Shown: positions 13,953-21,137 of the stretch, piece after piece | How the letters are laid out: each line of letters starts with the position of its first letter | Position numbering within the stretch: position 1 is the stretch's first letter | Origin: a virus | DNA length: 21,539 bases | IMG/VR virus record: IMGVR_UViG_3300021185_000666 | Location: 1-21,539 of that record | Direction: 5' to 3' (one strand) | Program-made: the position numbers and the translations under genes | Notes under the pieces: model-generated | What the model was told of the DNA's origin: nothing | What the model saw: the letters and a program-made list of their open reading frames with translations, nothing else | The model's database searches: none

Positions 13953-14240
13953 ATGTCGATTACAGCAACAGTAAATACATCAAGAACGGTAGTTGGTTCG
14001 GTTTCTCAAGGAAATCAACCACAAGTAACTCGTGTAACAGTGCCTGGGCCGAAAGGTGACGCTGGTGCTACGGGCTCTTCTGCAAACAACATTTCCCAAG
14101 CGGCAGATGTTGATATCTCAACATTCCCATTACAAGATGGTTCTCTATTACAATATAGAACTGCAACTGGTAAGTGGACTGCTAGAAACGAACTTGACAC
14201 TACAAGTGGAAACCTCACATTGAGCGGTGGAAGTTTTTAA
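13953..14240 (+). CDS. Short collagen-repeat fibre protein ending GGSF
   Basis: 95 residues. After a beta N-terminus (MSITATVNTSRTVVGSVSQG, QVTRVTVP) comes a short collagen-like run GPKGDAGATGSS (residues 32-43, four Gly-X-Y triplets). Then ADVDISTFPLQDGSLLQYRT and GKWTARNELDTT form the 'dGs.L.y....gkW.a...' module of fibre ends. It ends LTLSGGSF; the 607-residue fibre protein downstream ends SIDGGTF, a very similar C-terminus. The collagen stretch is much shorter than in typical collagen-bearing phage fibres, so it may only form a triple-helical linker. Likely a small trimeric fibre or connector. Confidence 0.75.
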   Translation: MSITATVNTSRTVVGSVSQGNQPQVTRVTVPGPKGDAGATGSSANNISQAADVDISTFPLQDGSLLQYRTATGKWTARNELDTTSGNLTLSGGSF

Positions 14241-14247
14241 TTAAATA
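14241..14247 (+). promoter_or_regulatory. Possible weak late promoter (TTAAATA)
   Basis: TTAAATA follows the TAA stop at 14238-14240 and lies 13 bases before the ATG at 14261, with AGGAAAAA as a weak RBS. It differs from TATAAATA at one position in the matching seven bases. AT-richness makes a chance match plausible. Confidence 0.25.
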
Positions 14248-14260
14248 GGAAAAAAAGAAA

Positions 14261-16084
14261 ATGGCATTAACATTACAAATCAAACGATCTACTGGTAGTA
14301 CCGCTCCTGGCACCCTCTCTGATGGTGAATTGGCGTATACTCACGGTAATGAAAAATTTTACATTGGTGATGGTTCTACCGTAAAGGTAATTGGTGGTAA
14401 AAGTTTTAACGATAAGATAGACCATGCAGATGGTACACTAACTGCAAGTTCAGCAATTCTAGTTGATACAAACAAAGCAATTGATGACCTTAATGTTGGT
14501 AATCACGCAACAACTGGTGGTTCTCTTCAACTAAAAGAAGGAACGAACAACGGCACACACCATGTTCAACTTAAATCTCCAAATGCTCTTGCAGCAAATG
14601 TTGCATTTACTTTGCCTGCAGCAGACGGAAATGCAGATGAGTTTCTAAAAACAAACGGTTCTGGTGCATTATCATTTGGTGCAATCTCAAGTTCATTCAC
14701 ACTTGCAGCTGACAGTGGTTCAAATGACACATTTAGTACTAGTGAGACACTAACATTCACTGGTGGTACAGGTATCGACACAACTGTATCAAATAATGAA
14801 ATCACATATGCAATCGACTCTACTGTTTCTACACTTGCTGGTACACAGACACTTACAAATAAAACTATAAATGCTTCTAATAACACCATTACTAACATTG
14901 CTAATGGTGCATTAGCAAACTCAACTGTTTCTTACGGTGGTGTATCTCTTGCACTTGGTGCTACTGATGCAACCCCAGCATTTGACTTGGCGGATGCAAC
15001 AAACTATCCAACATCATCTCTTGCTGGAACAATTACAAATGCACAACTTGCTGGTTCAATCGCAAATGCAAAACTTGCTAACGATGGAATTACAATCGGT
15101 AGTGCTGATACATCACTTGGTGATACAATCACTGCATTGGCAGGAATGACTGCAATTGCTGTTGACAACCTTACACTTGATGCAAACACAATTTCAACAA
15201 CTAACTCAAATGGTGACATGATACTTGCTCCTAACGGAACAGGCTCAGTAACAGTTCCTTCTGGATATACTGCAAGAGCAGGATTTGGTTCAGACTCACT
15301 TGTAAATAAATCATATGTTGATAGTGTTGCAAACGGACTTGACGTTAAGGCATCTGTAAGAGTTGCTACAACTGCAAACCTTGCCGCAACATACAACAAT
15401 GGCGCTGGTACATTGACTGCATCCTCTAACGGTGCAATCTCAGTAGACGGTGTTACTCTTGTAGTGAATGATAGAGTTCTTGTAAAAGACCAATCAACTG
15501 CTGCACAGAACGGTTTCTATAAAGTAACGACTGTTGGTTCTGGTTCTGCTGCATTTGTTCTAACAAGAACTCCAGATGCAGACGCTGCTTCTGAATTGAC
15601 TGCTGGTGCATTTACATTTACTGAAGAAGGTACTGCAAACGCAGACAACGGTTATGTTCTAAGTACAAACGGTGCAATTTCACTTGGTACTACAGGAATT
15701 ACATTTGAACAATTCTCAGGTGCTGGACAGATTTCTGCTGGTGCTGGTTTAACTAAAACTGGTAACACAATTGATGTTGTGGGAACAGCAGACAAGATTA
15801 CTGTGGCTGCAAACGCAATCACTATTGCAAGTGGTTATGTTGGACAATCATCTATTACAACATTGGGAACAATCGCAACTGGTGTATGGAATGGTACAGC
15901 AATTGGTGTTGCACATGGTGGTACTGGACTAACTAGTGTTGCAAAAGGTTCTGTTCTAGTAGCAAACTCTGCAAACACATTGTCGGCACTTGACGGTGGC
16001 GGTAGTGATGATGGAATTCTACTTTATACAGCATCTTCTGATACTCTAGCATTTGGGACTTCTATAGACGGCGGCACATTTTAA
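14261..16084 (+). CDS. Long modular tail-fibre protein (607 aa)
   Basis: The largest complete gene here. The N-terminus MALTLQIKRSTGSTAPGTLS followed by DGELAYTHGNEKFYIGDGS (residues ~20-39) is the 'KRS...P..L..GElA.n....klyiGdG' start common to fibre and tropism-determinant proteins. Residues ~80-150 carry LQLKEGTNNGTHHVQLKSPN and FTLPAADGNADEFLKTNGSG, another fibre module. The middle (residues ~190-340) has repeats such as GTQTLTNKTINASNNTITN and short stalks (ITNAQLAGSIANAKLANDG). From residue ~349, YVDSVANGLDVKASVRVATT opens a ~140-residue domain (VNDRVLVKDQSTAAQNGFYK, EEGTANADNGYVL) frequent in phage fibres. The end has GTIATGVWNGTAIGVAHGGT and closes SIDGGTF. Likely a long tail fibre or host-recognition fibre. 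Confidence 0.85.
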   Translation: MALTLQIKRSTGSTAPGTLSDGELAYTHGNEKFYIGDGSTVKVIGGKSFNDKIDHADGTLTASSAILVDTNKAIDDLNVGNHATTGGSLQLKEGTNNGTHHVQLKSPNALAANVAFTLPAADGNADEFLKTNGSGALSFGAISSSFTLAADSGSNDTFSTSETLTFTGGTGIDTTVSNNEITYAIDSTVSTLAGTQTLTNKTINASNNTITNIANGALANSTVSYGGVSLALGATDATPAFDLADATNYPTSSLAGTITNAQLAGSIANAKLANDGITIGSADTSLGDTITALAGMTAIAVDNLTLDANTISTTNSNGDMILAPNGTGSVTVPSGYTARAGFGSDSLVNKSYVDSVANGLDVKASVRVATTANLAATYNNGAGTLTASSNGAISVDGVTLVVNDRVLVKDQSTAAQNGFYKVTTVGSGSAAFVLTRTPDADAASELTAGAFTFTEEGTANADNGYVLSTNGAISLGTTGITFEQFSGAGQISAGAGLTKTGNTIDVVGTADKITVAANAITIASGYVGQSSITTLGTIATGVWNGTAIGVAHGGTGLTSVAKGSVLVANSANTLSALDGGGSDDGILLYTASSDTLAFGTSIDGGTF

Positions 16085-16100
16085 TTAATAAGAGAAAATT

Positions 16101-16304
16101 ATGGCAACAATTGCAATTAAACCAAAACGCTCTGAGACTGCAACATCTACTCCATCTGCTAGTGATTTAGAAGCTGGGGAGATTGCTATTAACTCTGCCG
16201 ACCAAAAAATATATACAAAGAAGGCGGATGGAACAGTTGTTGAGGTAGCAAATAAGGGTGCAGATGAGGGATTCGCAATCGCTCTTAGCATTGCGTTAGG
16301 ATAA
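16101..16304 (+). CDS. Small fibre-attachment-like protein ending IALSIALG
   Basis: 67 residues: MATIAIKPKRSETATSTPSA, then SDLEAGEIAINSADQKIYTK, KADGTVVEVANKGADEGFAI, ALSIALG. The core 'KRS......P...dL..GEiAiN..D.kiYtk..dGtvv.v' (residues ~8-49) is the short N-terminal module of many phage fibres, here as a free-standing protein. Its C-terminal EGFAIALSIALG closely matches the EGFGIALAIALG end of the 2997 product. It is followed four bases later by gp13, so it sits between the fibre locus and the neck genes. It may cap or anchor a fibre; this is inferred from the module content. Confidence 0.75.
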   Translation: MATIAIKPKRSETATSTPSASDLEAGEIAINSADQKIYTKKADGTVVEVANKGADEGFAIALSIALG

Positions 16305-16308
16305 AGAT

Positions 16309-17124
16309 ATGGCAATACCAAATACAAGGGCGACATTTAAGGAATACTGTCTTAGATCACTAGGGAAACCAGTGATTGAAATTAATGTTGACCCAGATCA
16401 AGTAGAAGACAGAATTGATGAAGCTCTACAATACTTCTCGCAATATCACTACGATGGTATTGAAAGAGTATATCTGAAATATCAGATTACTCAAGCAGAT
16501 ATTGATAGAGCTCGTTCTGATACATCTTTACCTTCAGTAACGGATGTCGATTCATCTACAACAGCAGTATGGAAAGAACAGAAAAATTATATTCCTGTTC
16601 CAAGCACAGTTATGTCTGTGGTAAAAGTATTCCCTTTCATTGATAAGGGTGGGATGAATATGTTTGACGTTAAGTATCAGTTAAGACTGAATGACTTATA
16701 CGACTTTAGTTCAACCTCAGTCATTCATTACGAAATGACTATGCAACATCTAGATTTTCTAGACCATATCTTGACAGGTGATACACAGATACGTCACAAC
16801 CAACATCAAAACAGGTTGTATTTGGACTTAGATTGGCAACTTGATGTTGCTGATGGTGATTACATCATTATTGAATGTTATCGTAAATTAGATCCAGCAA
16901 CATTTGTTGATGTATGGGATGATATCTTTTTGAAGAAGTACGCAACACAATTAATTAAACTTCAGTGGGGTGCAAACCTTTCTAAGTTTCAAGGAATTCA
17001 GATGTTAGGTGGTGTCGCACTAAATGGCGAACAGATTTATACTCAAGCACAAGAAGAAATCAATAAACTTGAAGAACAAATTCAACTTGCTTATGAGTTG
17101 CCACCAATGCATATGATAGGGTAA
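16309..17124 (+). CDS. gp13: Neck protein gp13 (T4-like)
   Basis: 271 residues, somewhat shorter than T4 gp13. The start MAIPNTRATFKEYCLRSLGK is followed by PVIEINVDPDQVEDRIDEAL and QYFSQYHYDGIERVYLKYQI, the hallmark N-terminus of T4-like gp13. Later segments include VVKVFPFIDKGGMNMFDVKY, LRLNDLYDF, HQNRLYLDLDW and a C-terminal helix rich in E/Q (AQEEINKLEEQIQLAYELPP). In T4, gp13 and gp14 form the neck that closes the DNA-filled head at the portal and joins it to the tail. The next two genes are gp14 and gp15 in the T4 order, 3 and 2 bases apart, which supports one transcription and assembly unit. Start chosen at the first ATG, 4 bases after the previous stop. Confidence 0.95.
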   Translation: MAIPNTRATFKEYCLRSLGKPVIEINVDPDQVEDRIDEALQYFSQYHYDGIERVYLKYQITQADIDRARSDTSLPSVTDVDSSTTAVWKEQKNYIPVPSTVMSVVKVFPFIDKGGMNMFDVKYQLRLNDLYDFSSTSVIHYEMTMQHLDFLDHILTGDTQIRHNQHQNRLYLDLDWQLDVADGDYIIIECYRKLDPATFVDVWDDIFLKKYATQLIKLQWGANLSKFQGIQMLGGVALNGEQIYTQAQEEINKLEEQIQLAYELPPMHMIG

Positions 17125-17127
17125 GTT

Positions 17128-17976
17128 ATGCCGACTAATGTTTATTTTGATACAGGAACACGCCCAGAACAACACCTCTATGAAGACTTAATCATAGAGC
17201 AGTTGCGTATCTATGGGCAGGATGTATACTACATCCCTCGTAGACTCGTATCAGAAGATGAACTATTTGGTGAAGACGGACTGTCTAAGTTTGAAGATGC
17301 ATATCTCATTGAGATGTATGTCGATAACAATGACGGTTATGAGGGTGAAAAGGAACTTATGTCTAAATTTGGTTTGGACATACAGGATGATGCAACCTTC
17401 ACTGTAGCAAGAAGACGGTGGGAACAGTTTGTCTCAGTTGACAATAATCTCATTGTTTCTCTACGACCAAATGAAGGTGACTTGGTATACTGGCCTAAAG
17501 GTAGAAAGTTATTTGAAATAACTTTTGTAGACCATGATGATCCATTTTATCAGGTTCACAATCTACCTACATATAAGTTAAAGTGTAAAACCTTTGAATA
17601 CGGTTCAGAGGATATTGATACTGGTATTGCAGAGATTGATTCTGTAGAGACAGACAATAGTTTGGATCAACTAGAATATCAAGTTTCACTTGAACAAACT
17701 GGAACATTTAATGAAGAAATCAGACTAGAAGATAATTCTGGTGTTCTTCTGGACGATGAACTAGGAGATAAAATTCTTTCTGAAGATGAAACACATGGTG
17801 GTTCTCTAGAGGTTGAGGGTTCAGTACAGGGTGCCGATGCGTCCTATATAGTACTAGAAACATATAAAGTTGACACTATTGACGAAAACGCAATGAACGA
17901 TTTCTTTGAAAGAGAAGACGATAATATATTAGATTTTACCGAATCAAATCCATTCGGTGATGCTGGGATGAAATAA
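17128..17976 (+). CDS. gp14: Neck protein gp14 (T4-like)
   Basis: 282 residues; T4 gp14 is of similar size (about 256). The start MPTNVYFDTGTRPEQHLYED is followed by LIIEQLRIYGQDVYYIPRRL, FEDAYLIEMYVDNNDGYEGE, KELMSKFGLDIQDDATFTVA and RRRWEQFV, which together are diagnostic for this family. GDLVYWPKGRKLFEITFVDH and YQVHNLPTYKLKCKTFEYGS follow. The C-terminal third is strongly acidic. It acts with gp13 at the head-tail junction so that the filled head can accept the tail. It lies three bases after the gp13 stop and two before gp15, with no promoter between. Confidence 0.95.
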   Translation: MPTNVYFDTGTRPEQHLYEDLIIEQLRIYGQDVYYIPRRLVSEDELFGEDGLSKFEDAYLIEMYVDNNDGYEGEKELMSKFGLDIQDDATFTVARRRWEQFVSVDNNLIVSLRPNEGDLVYWPKGRKLFEITFVDHDDPFYQVHNLPTYKLKCKTFEYGSEDIDTGIAEIDSVETDNSLDQLEYQVSLEQTGTFNEEIRLEDNSGVLLDDELGDKILSEDETHGGSLEVEGSVQGADASYIVLETYKVDTIDENAMNDFFEREDDNILDFTESNPFGDAGMK

Positions 17977-17978
17977 TT

Positions 17979-18800
17979 ATGATTGGACAATATTTTTATA
18001 ACGAATCAACAAGAAACATTGTTGTTGGGTTTGGTACTATTTTTAATAATATCCAACTCGCAAAGAAAGATAACACAGGCAACATTGCACAGACAATGAA
18101 AGTGCCACTTGCGTATGGGCCAAAAGCAAAATGGTTGGCGAGACTAAGAGAAGACCCTTCTCTTAACAAAAAGGTAGCGGTAACTCTACCTCGTATTGGT
18201 TTTGAAATTAGTGGGTTATCTTATGACCCCAATAGAAAACTAAACAAGTCAATCAAGGTTAAGAAGGCGGCAAACGGAACTGATGGAGAATCTATCAAGT
18301 CTGGATTTATGCCTGTACCTTATAATGTTGACTTTGAACTATTCATTATGAGTAAAAACTCAGATGATGCACTACAGATTGTTGAACAAATTCTTCCATA
18401 CTTCCAACCAGAGTATACAATTACTTTGAAGGAGTCTGCCGAACTTGATATCATTAGAGATGTACCTATCGTACTAAATGATATTAGTTATGAGGATGAC
18501 TATGAAGGAGACTTTGCAAGTCGTAGAGCAATCATTTACACACTAAACTTTACTGCAAAGTATTACATGTATGGCCCAGTAACTTCACAGGGTGTTATTC
18601 GTTCTGTACAAGTCGACCAATACACAGACTTACAAGTTGCAGCACCTAAGAGAGAACAGAGATATTCTGCTACACCTAAACCTGCTGATGTTGCGCCGAG
18701 TGATTGGGATACAGATGACGGTGATTTCGGATTCAATGAAACATCATCTTTTTTCACAGATGCAAAAAATTATAACCCATCCAGTGGTCAAGACGAATAA
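17979..18800 (+). CDS. gp15: Tail-sheath stabiliser / tail terminator gp15 (T4-like)
   Basis: 273 residues, almost the length of T4 gp15 (272). It begins MIGQYFYNESTRNIVVGFGT and has IFNNIQLAKKD, MKVPLAYGPKAKWLARLRED, VAVTLPRIGFEISGLSYDPN and RKLNKSIKV, then VPYNVDFELFIMSKNSDDAL, QIVEQILPYFQPEYTITLKE and YTLNFTAKYYMYGPV. These are the family's conserved blocks. gp15 forms a ring at the top of the tail tube and sheath and connects the tail to the gp13/gp14 neck. Its stop lies inside a late-promoter-like sequence. In T4 the next gene is 16, but here an adhesin block of about 2.3 kb intervenes. Confidence 0.95.
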   Translation: MIGQYFYNESTRNIVVGFGTIFNNIQLAKKDNTGNIAQTMKVPLAYGPKAKWLARLREDPSLNKKVAVTLPRIGFEISGLSYDPNRKLNKSIKVKKAANGTDGESIKSGFMPVPYNVDFELFIMSKNSDDALQIVEQILPYFQPEYTITLKESAELDIIRDVPIVLNDISYEDDYEGDFASRRAIIYTLNFTAKYYMYGPVTSQGVIRSVQVDQYTDLQVAAPKREQRYSATPKPADVAPSDWDTDDGDFGFNETSSFFTDAKNYNPSSGQDE

Positions 18801-18803
18801 ATA
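18796..18803 (+). promoter_or_regulatory. T4-type late promoter (AATAAATA) overlapping the gp15 stop
   Basis: AATAAATA matches the NATAAATA late core and overlaps the TAA at 18798-18800. It lies 23 bases before the ATG at 18827, with TTAGGAAAAA between. It is placed to start the inserted adhesin block and possibly gp16. Confidence 0.6.
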
Positions 18804-18826
18804 ATACAAAGAATTAGGAAAAAGAT

Positions 18827-19333
18827 ATGGCAAGTACATTAAAAGTAGATACAATAGCACACACTAGTGGTACTAGTGCAATGACAATTGATAGTTCTGG
18901 CAGAATAAACAAAGGTGTTATGCCCTACATATACTTGCGTGGTAACAGTGCTACAGAAGTTCGAACACAGGGTTCAGCCGCAGTTTATACCCATTGGGAT
19001 TTAGAGGGCCCTGCTTTAGGTGGTATGACATGGAATAGCTCAAATGGGAGACTAACTGTACCAGTAGACGGTATGTATCTTGTTGCAGCTAAATTTTATC
19101 TCTGGATTAATAATGCTACCAACCACGGTATTATGGTTAGAAAAAACGGAACGACTTTTCAAGAGTATCAGACTGATTTCTCTGGAATTGGTGCTGGCGG
19201 CAGAACAGACCACACTGTAACTGTAAATGAAATTCTTAAATTAGATGCTAACGATTACATTGATTTTCATTGTAATGCAGATGTTTACGGTGGCAGTAAT
19301 CATACAAATATGCAAATGGTTATGTTGGGATAA
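18827..19333 (+). CDS. Fibre/adhesin with C1q-like jelly-roll domain
   Basis: 168 residues. The N-terminal tag MASTLKVDTIAHTSGTSAMT plus IDSSGRINKG is the short attachment segment found on many marine phage fibres; a close version starts the product at 19702. Residues ~33-168 resemble a C1q/TNF-like domain: VMPYIYLRG, then YTHWDLEGPALGGMTWNSSN, GRLTVPVDGMYLVAAKFYL, HGIMVRKNGT, TVTVNEILKLDANDYIDFHC and a final hydrophobic strand QMVMLG. The 'G.f.vP..G.Y.v......' and 'l.l..gDyI.f......' segments are the features of the fold. C1q-like domains trimerise and bind ligands, so this is a likely receptor-binding tip. It opens the block inserted between gp15 and gp16. Confidence 0.75.
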   Translation: MASTLKVDTIAHTSGTSAMTIDSSGRINKGVMPYIYLRGNSATEVRTQGSAAVYTHWDLEGPALGGMTWNSSNGRLTVPVDGMYLVAAKFYLWINNATNHGIMVRKNGTTFQEYQTDFSGIGAGGRTDHTVTVNEILKLDANDYIDFHCNADVYGGSNHTNMQMVMLG

Positions 19334-19347
19334 TAAGGAATAGAAAA

Positions 19348-19689
19348 ATGGCAATTAGAAAAATCATATCAAGAAGTATCGGAGTAGATGTTATCGCCGC
19401 AGAAGATTTGGCGAACAACTCAGTTACAACTGCTGAACTCACAGACGGTGCAGTAACACTGGCAAAGATTGCCACTTCTGCAAGAGATGATTTGGGTGGT
19501 GGTTTTTTCCAAGGAGAAAGTGATGGCGGAAGTTCTACTAATGGTAAGGGACATATCTTCAGAGTACACGAACCGACATTAAACACAAACGTAACAATTG
19601 CATCAACAGACAATGCACTTGCAGCAGGCCCTCTGGCGGTTGCAGATGGTGTCACACTTACTGTTAGTGGCAACTTGTCAATCGTATAG
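19348..19689 (+). CDS. Short fibre protein with AVT-AKIA stalk
   Basis: 113 residues: MAIRKIISRSIGVDVIAAED, then LANNSVTTAELTDGAVTLAK and IATSARDDLGGGFFQGESDG. The stalk repeats (NNSVTTAELTDGAVTLAKIA) are the units seen in the genes at 4610, 11143 and 12031. The C-terminal half (GHIFRVHEPTLNTNVTIAST, then LAAGPLAVADGVTLTVSGNL and SIV) is the common 'N..I....Na...GP..Ia.GvtvtV..g.l..v' fibre end. It lies 14 bases after the C1q-like gene and just before the paralogous pair at 19702 and 20175. Likely a small fibre or fibre base; receptor role not evident. Confidence 0.75.
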   Translation: MAIRKIISRSIGVDVIAAEDLANNSVTTAELTDGAVTLAKIATSARDDLGGGFFQGESDGGSSTNGKGHIFRVHEPTLNTNVTIASTDNALAAGPLAVADGVTLTVSGNLSIV

Positions 19690-19701
19690 GAGATATAAGA
19701 G

Positions 19702-20178
19702 ATGGCATCAACATTAACAGTAGACAACATTGTAGGGGCAACAACTGCAAGTACAGTGCATGCTCCAGGCCACGTTATACAAGTCCAGAGTGTTGCTAGT
19801 TCTGCTCAATTAACTTTAAGTTCTACCAATACTTGGGTAGCAACTGGAATACAATTAAATATTACACCAAAGTTTTCTAATAGCAAAATATATATAGTTG
19901 CAAACATAGACTTTGATGCAAATGCAGCTAACAGAATACTCTTTACTTCAATATTTAGAAATGATTCAGTTAATCTAGGACAGGCAACTAATGGATTTAA
20001 TGCAAGTATGTCATCTGGTGGTAGAATGATGAGTTCGGTAGGTATTAATCACTTAGACTCTCCAGCAACAACTAGTGCTGTAAATTATGAAGTTTATGCT
20101 AGATGTAATAACCAACCAACTTATATAAATTTATACGGTGGTGTTTGTGGACTTACTTTAATGGAGATTGCACAATGA
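19702..20178 (+). CDS. Fibre protein, first of a tandem paralogous pair
   Basis: 158 residues; RBS AGGAGA at 19688-19693. It begins MASTLTVDNIVGATTASTVH, an attachment tag similar to the 18827 product. Then come APGHVIQVQSVASSAQLTLS, TWVATGIQLNITPKFSNSKI, FTSIFRNDSVNLG and the ending GLTLMEIAQ. The core 'APG.vIQ..qv..sa......s..tW..t....ItP..SnSki...' is a frequent beta domain in marine phage fibres. The next gene, overlapping by ATGA, has the same core and end, so the two arose by duplication or form a hetero-oligomer. Host-binding or fibre structural role is inferred. Confidence 0.8.
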   Translation: MASTLTVDNIVGATTASTVHAPGHVIQVQSVASSAQLTLSSTNTWVATGIQLNITPKFSNSKIYIVANIDFDANAANRILFTSIFRNDSVNLGQATNGFNASMSSGGRMMSSVGINHLDSPATTSAVNYEVYARCNNQPTYINLYGGVCGLTLMEIAQ

Positions 20179-20723
20179 GTACTTTAGCAGTTAATACAAT
20201 CACGGCGGAGACAGGAACAACTGTTACTATTGCTTCTGGAAAGAAACTTGTGTCTACAAGTGCAATTGAAGCTCCAGGCACTGTTATCCAAACTGTACAG
20301 GTTGCAAACTCTGCCTCTCACAACAATAACAGTACTTCGACTTGGGCAAATACAAATTATACAATTAGTATTACTCCACAGTATTCTAACAGCGTATTAG
20401 AGTATTATTATGTTGTTCCATTTAGATTAAACAGTAATGGTTCGCCAATGAGAGGTGGGTTTAGAGTTTATAGAGATATTTCTGGTGGTTCTAGTAATTT
20501 AATTATTAATACCACAAGTAATTTTGAACAACATCAAGTTAGAAATGCAACTAATGAATATGATGATGTTTGGAGTGGTATCATGCAAGATACGCCAGGC
20601 ACAACTTCACAAGTAACATATAGAATACAGAGTTATATTCATGGTGACTCTGGAGCACAGTATATTACTACCTATGATGCAAATATCGGTGGAAATCTTC
20701 TTGTAAAAGAAATTAAACAATAG
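20175..20723 (+). CDS. Fibre protein, second of a tandem paralogous pair
   Basis: 182 residues from the ATG at 20175, which overlaps the upstream stop as ATGA. The frame is open to 20145, but that lies in the preceding gene. It begins MSTLAVNTITAETGTTVTIA, then SGKKLVSTSAIEAPGTVIQT, VQVANSASHNNNSTSTWANT and NYTISITPQYSNSVLEYYYV. Next come GGFRVYRDISGGSSN and TTSQVTYRIQSYIHGDSG, and it ends NLLVKEIKQ. The SG..l..tsaI.APG.vIQ segment aligns with the 19702 product, as does the ITP.ySNS block and the short EI.Q terminus. The tip region is longer and different. Likely part of the same fibre as its neighbour. Confidence 0.8.
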   Translation: MSTLAVNTITAETGTTVTIASGKKLVSTSAIEAPGTVIQTVQVANSASHNNNSTSTWANTNYTISITPQYSNSVLEYYYVVPFRLNSNGSPMRGGFRVYRDISGGSSNLIINTTSNFEQHQVRNATNEYDDVWSGIMQDTPGTTSQVTYRIQSYIHGDSGAQYITTYDANIGGNLLVKEIKQ

Positions 20724-20747
20724 AATGAATAAACAGGAGAAAAAATA

Positions 20748-21137
20748 ATGGCAACAGTATCAGATGCACTAAGTGCTCTTGGTGTCACAGAATATGTCCT
20801 TAGAGGAGATCCAACAAATTCAGACGAATTTGGAGCAATGTTCCGTAAGGTGACAGGTAAAACAGAGGATGGTTCTGCAATAGAATCAGACAACTCTTCT
20901 GACTGGCCTGAAGGTTTAACTTGGGATGCGGTAAATGAAAAGATGCAAGACTTGACTGCCGCAGAACCAATGAAATTCCTTCGTGCTGAACGAGACAGAA
21001 TGATTGTTGAAACTGATTGGTGGGCAAGTTCAGACTTGACTATGACAAAGGCACAAAAAGATTACAGACAAGCTCTTCGTGATATCACAAAGGACTACAA
21101 TTCTTTGGATAAAGTTAAGTGGCCCGCAAAACCATAG
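20748..21137 (+). CDS. Tail-assembly-chaperone-like protein (Phage_tail_APC type)
   Basis: 129 residues; RBS AGGAGA at 20735-20740. The N-terminal half is MATVSDALSALGVTEYVLRG followed by DPTNSDEFGAMFRKVTGKTE and WPEGLTWDAVNEKMQDL. The C-terminal half reads LRAERDRMIVETDWWASSDL, KAQKDYRQALRDITKDYN and VKWPAKP. The pattern 'Rd.ll.etDw......t....a.YRqaLRDit......v.WP..P' is the signature of the phage tail assembly chaperone family (Pfam Phage_tail_APC). Such proteins occur beside tail-fibre and tail genes and are proposed to help fold or assemble them. It sits at the end of the adhesin block and just before gp16, so it may serve those fibres. Family call from motif; not tested. Confidence 0.8.
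   Translation: MATVSDALSALGVTEYVLRGDPTNSDEFGAMFRKVTGKTEDGSAIESDNSSDWPEGLTWDAVNEKMQDLTAAEPMKFLRAERDRMIVETDWWASSDLTMTKAQKDYRQALRDITKDYNSLDKVKWPAKP

Noticed and set aside
3444-16084. Diversity-generating retroelement acting on the fibre tips
   Set aside because: No reverse transcriptase, no template/variable repeat pair with adenine-specific differences and no C-type-lectin-like tip was seen. The hinge repeats are short and lie in homologous genes.
2770-16304. T4 gp11, gp12 or fibritin (wac) homologues in the fibre locus
   Set aside because: The position fits, but no gene shows convincing T4-type gp11, gp12 or wac sequence motifs, so none was named.
3412-18803. CRISPR array or tRNA genes in the intergenic gaps
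   Set aside because: All gaps are under ~90 bases, with no regularly spaced repeats and no cloverleaf-like sequence seen. Repeats here are coding modules.
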